From NCBI GenBank assembly GCA_937968015.1, contig CALBSO010000129.1, positions 1-7,532 on the forward strand: a stretch of DNA of 7,532 nucleotides. The letters run 5' to 3'. This stretch comes from an uncultured Thermomicrobia bacterium. Its GTDB lineage: Bacteria > Chloroflexota > Chloroflexia > Thermomicrobiales > JALYUS01. How positions within the stretch are numbered: the stretch's first letter is position 1; each line of letters begins with the position of its first letter. Of the stretch, positions 6,340 to 7,532 are shown in pieces. The position numbers and the translations under genes are program-made. The notes beneath the pieces are model-generated. The model saw only the letters and a list, made by a program, of their open reading frames with translations, was not told the DNA's origin and did no database searches.

Positions 6340-6723
6340 TCAGATCAGAAAAACCTGGAGGAAAGCGCGCCGACGTTTGGGCGGCCAGGACCATTGCTCG
6401 ATCCGCAGAGTAACGAAGCCGGACGGTCGTAGGATGTGGCCAACGATGAAGGAGGCAATGAGCAGGAGGAAGAGCAATGACATGCGCGGGAGGGCCTGCA
6501 CCACCACCGTGCATGCGCGCATGACCGGCGGAGGGTGCGCTGCGTCACATTGCTGTGCCATGTCCGTCACAGGCACATCGCACGGCATTGGCACGCGCAT
6601 CGTCGCCGTCATCACAAGCAGGTGTGCCATGATGGCGAGCGCGAGGAGACAGGCGATTGCGCGCCATTGCATCTGCGGGGGCAGTCTTTTGATCGGAACA
6701 CCGAGAACCGCTCGCGCTTTCAT
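6340..6723 (-). CDS. Two-helix membrane protein of unknown function
   Basis: A 127-residue protein that I do not recognise. It has a basic N-terminus, a helix at about 22-40 (CLLALAIMAHLLVM), a loop of about 40 residues, a second helix at about 80-97 (RMSLLFLLLIASFIVGH), and a cytoplasmic-type tail rich in Trp, Lys and Arg. The loop holds three cysteines (about 48, 59, 71) with several Met, Asp and one His, and may lie outside the cell. The start is uncertain: ATG 6723 gives a positively charged start but no ribosome binding site; the frame stays open farther upstream, where it only antisenses or overlaps the neighbouring gene and has no protein-like character. The 97 bp between its stop and the next gene hold no T-tailed terminator. 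Position within the metal/redox gene train is the only clue to role. Confidence 0.65.
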   Translation of the reverse strand: MKARAVLGVPIKRLPPQMQWRAIACLLALAIMAHLLVMTATMRVPMPCDVPVTDMAQQCDAAHPPPVMRACTVVVQALPRMSLLFLLLIASFIVGHILRPSGFVTLRIEQWSWPPKRRRAFLQVFLI

Positions 6724-6835
6724 GCCAATATGGTACCACACGCAAGCATAATGCATGCCGTCGCCACACCGCGATGAACAACTTCCCTGATTATTCGCTC
6801 GGATGGTCGGGGCAGCGGCGACCACTCGCCTGTTG

Positions 6836-7240
6836 TCATGCACGTTGCACCGCGTGCATGTAGCCAAGCAAGAGGAGAACCCACAAGGGTGCAAGCACCG
6901 CGAGCGCGACGGGAAGAATTTCGTCGAGCGAAACATGGAAGAGGAAGACATCCATCCAATCCCGATGAAAGGGACCGACAAGATAGAGAAAATCGGGGAT
7001 CTGCGCATAGAGGACACAGACGATAGGAACCCAGCCGTCCCAACGTGTTGGCGATCGGCCAACGCGCATCGCGGCCAACAGGAGGATCATCCCAACATCC
7101 CAACCCATCAACGCATGCAGGAAGAAATGGGGCGCGCTCCCGGCGCGCAGATACTCCTGCAAACCCAGCAGGAGCACTACGGAAGGACCAAGTAGCCAGA
7201 AAATGCTTCGCCAGCCGACTATCCCCGTATGTTTGCTCAT
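6836..7240 (-). CDS. Four-helix membrane protein, possibly YdjM/DUF457-like
   Basis: A 134-residue protein with about four hydrophobic segments (about 11-27, 38-58, 70-89, 105-127). Its polar edges carry a His/Asp set: HALMGWD (about 42-48), IPDF (81-84), FHRDWMD (91-97) and FHVSLDE (101-107). The order PD, then HRDW, then FH recalls the PD-HR-H pattern of small membrane-bound metal-dependent hydrolases (YdjM/DUF457), but the match is loose and may be chance. ATG 7240 overlaps the TGA of the upstream redoxin gene (ATGA at 7240-7237), which points to translational coupling, and GGAG lies about 7 nt upstream. A gap of about 112 bp with no clear promoter or terminator follows. The existence of the gene is well supported; its function is not. 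Confidence 0.75.
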   Translation of the reverse strand: MSKHTGIVGWRSIFWLLGPSVVLLLGLQEYLRAGSAPHFFLHALMGWDVGMILLLAAMRVGRSPTRWDGWVPIVCVLYAQIPDFLYLVGPFHRDWMDVFLFHVSLDEILPVALAVLAPLWVLLLLGYMHAVQRA

Positions 7241-7532
7241 CCGCTCTCTCCGTTCAGCGCGAGCCCGGTCGCCACGAGTGCCAGCACGTCGGTGGCAGAG
7301 ATGAGCGTGTCAGGCCGGACCTCGACCGCTCGTAGGATGCCTCGCGCGTCAATGACCACGATCGCGTTGACATCAACCGGCCCGGGATGACGCTGGGGAA
7401 AATGGTAGAGACCATACGCCGACCCGACGGGATGCTCTCCCATCGTTGGCGCTTCCGAGAGTAGCGGATAATCCAATCCTAAGTACGTGCTGGTAAATTC
7501 ACGGTGAGGGGATTATCCTCCAGATCGGAGGT
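7237..7532 (-). CDS. Redoxin/peroxiredoxin-like protein, C-terminal part, apparently frameshifted; 5' end outside window
   Basis: The C-terminal half of a thioredoxin-fold AhpC/TSA-type protein. Readable pieces are LGLDYPLLSEAP, VGSAYGLYHF and VNAIVVIDARGILRAVEV, which correspond to the peroxiredoxin stretches GL-x-FPLLSD, AYGV and FVID-x-x-G-x-x-R. This frame is open only back to a TAA at 7515-7513 and has no ATG before the conserved region, just a TTG at 7476. The frame entering from the right edge reads SDLEDNPLTV and then stops at 7481-7479. Joining them at about 7500 gives LTV-EFTSTYLGLDYPLL, a natural peroxiredoxin sequence, so one G of a GTGGAA seems lost. This is either a real frameshift mutation or a sequencing/assembly error. 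The catalytic cysteine would lie outside the window. The stop overlaps the next start (ATGA). Confidence 0.65.

Noticed and set aside
6724..6835. Possible promoter before the two-helix membrane protein (TATGCT near 6745)
   Set aside because: No -35 box at acceptable spacing, so it is not supported.
6724..7062. N-terminal extension of the two-helix membrane protein frame up to 7062
   Set aside because: Most of it lies within the four-helix membrane protein gene in another frame, and the residues look random and Cys/Ser/Arg-rich.

Overview
All genes recognised in this window read leftward (minus strand). The long plus-strand reading frames are antisense shadows typical of GC-rich DNA. The base composition (roughly 60% GC), the SecG protein with an arginine-rich loop, secG sitting directly before a peptide-type ABC transporter binding protein, and the set of DUF3105, DUF305, CcdA and TlpA-like proteins suggest a Chloroflexota bacterium, perhaps near Thermomicrobia/Sphaerobacter. 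That placement is inference: no rRNA or marker gene beyond secG is present.

In the direction of transcription (right to left), the window enters at 7532 inside the C-terminal half of a redoxin/peroxiredoxin-like gene that seems to carry a frameshift. It is followed by a four-helix membrane protein coupled by an ATGA overlap, a two-helix membrane protein of unknown function, a DUF3105 protein, and a double-domain DUF305 protein with methionine-rich linkers. Next come two related small membrane proteins (DUF2933-like, each a Cys-Pro-Leu membrane segment followed by a coiled coil), a CcdA-type thiol-disulfide transporter, and a membrane-anchored TlpA/ResA-like thioredoxin. Gaps run from an overlap to about 115 bp with no clear internal terminator, so 2466-7532 looks like one long operon or a closely spaced gene train.

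About 340 bp of mostly non-coding DNA (2125-2465) separates this from a second unit. It holds a weak terminator-like hairpin, one doubtful small ORF, a small inverted repeat and a good sigma-70-type promoter (TTGACC, 17 bp, TATGCT). The promoter would drive secG and, 13 bp later, a family-5 extracellular solute-binding protein that runs off the left edge.

Working idea (inference): the first unit is a cell-envelope redox and metal-handling module. CcdA would carry electrons across the membrane to the TlpA-like protein. The Met/His-rich DUF305 protein, the His-containing DUF3105 protein and the paired small membrane proteins would handle a metal, most likely copper, at the outer face. The second unit is general secretion plus oligopeptide uptake and appears unrelated in function.
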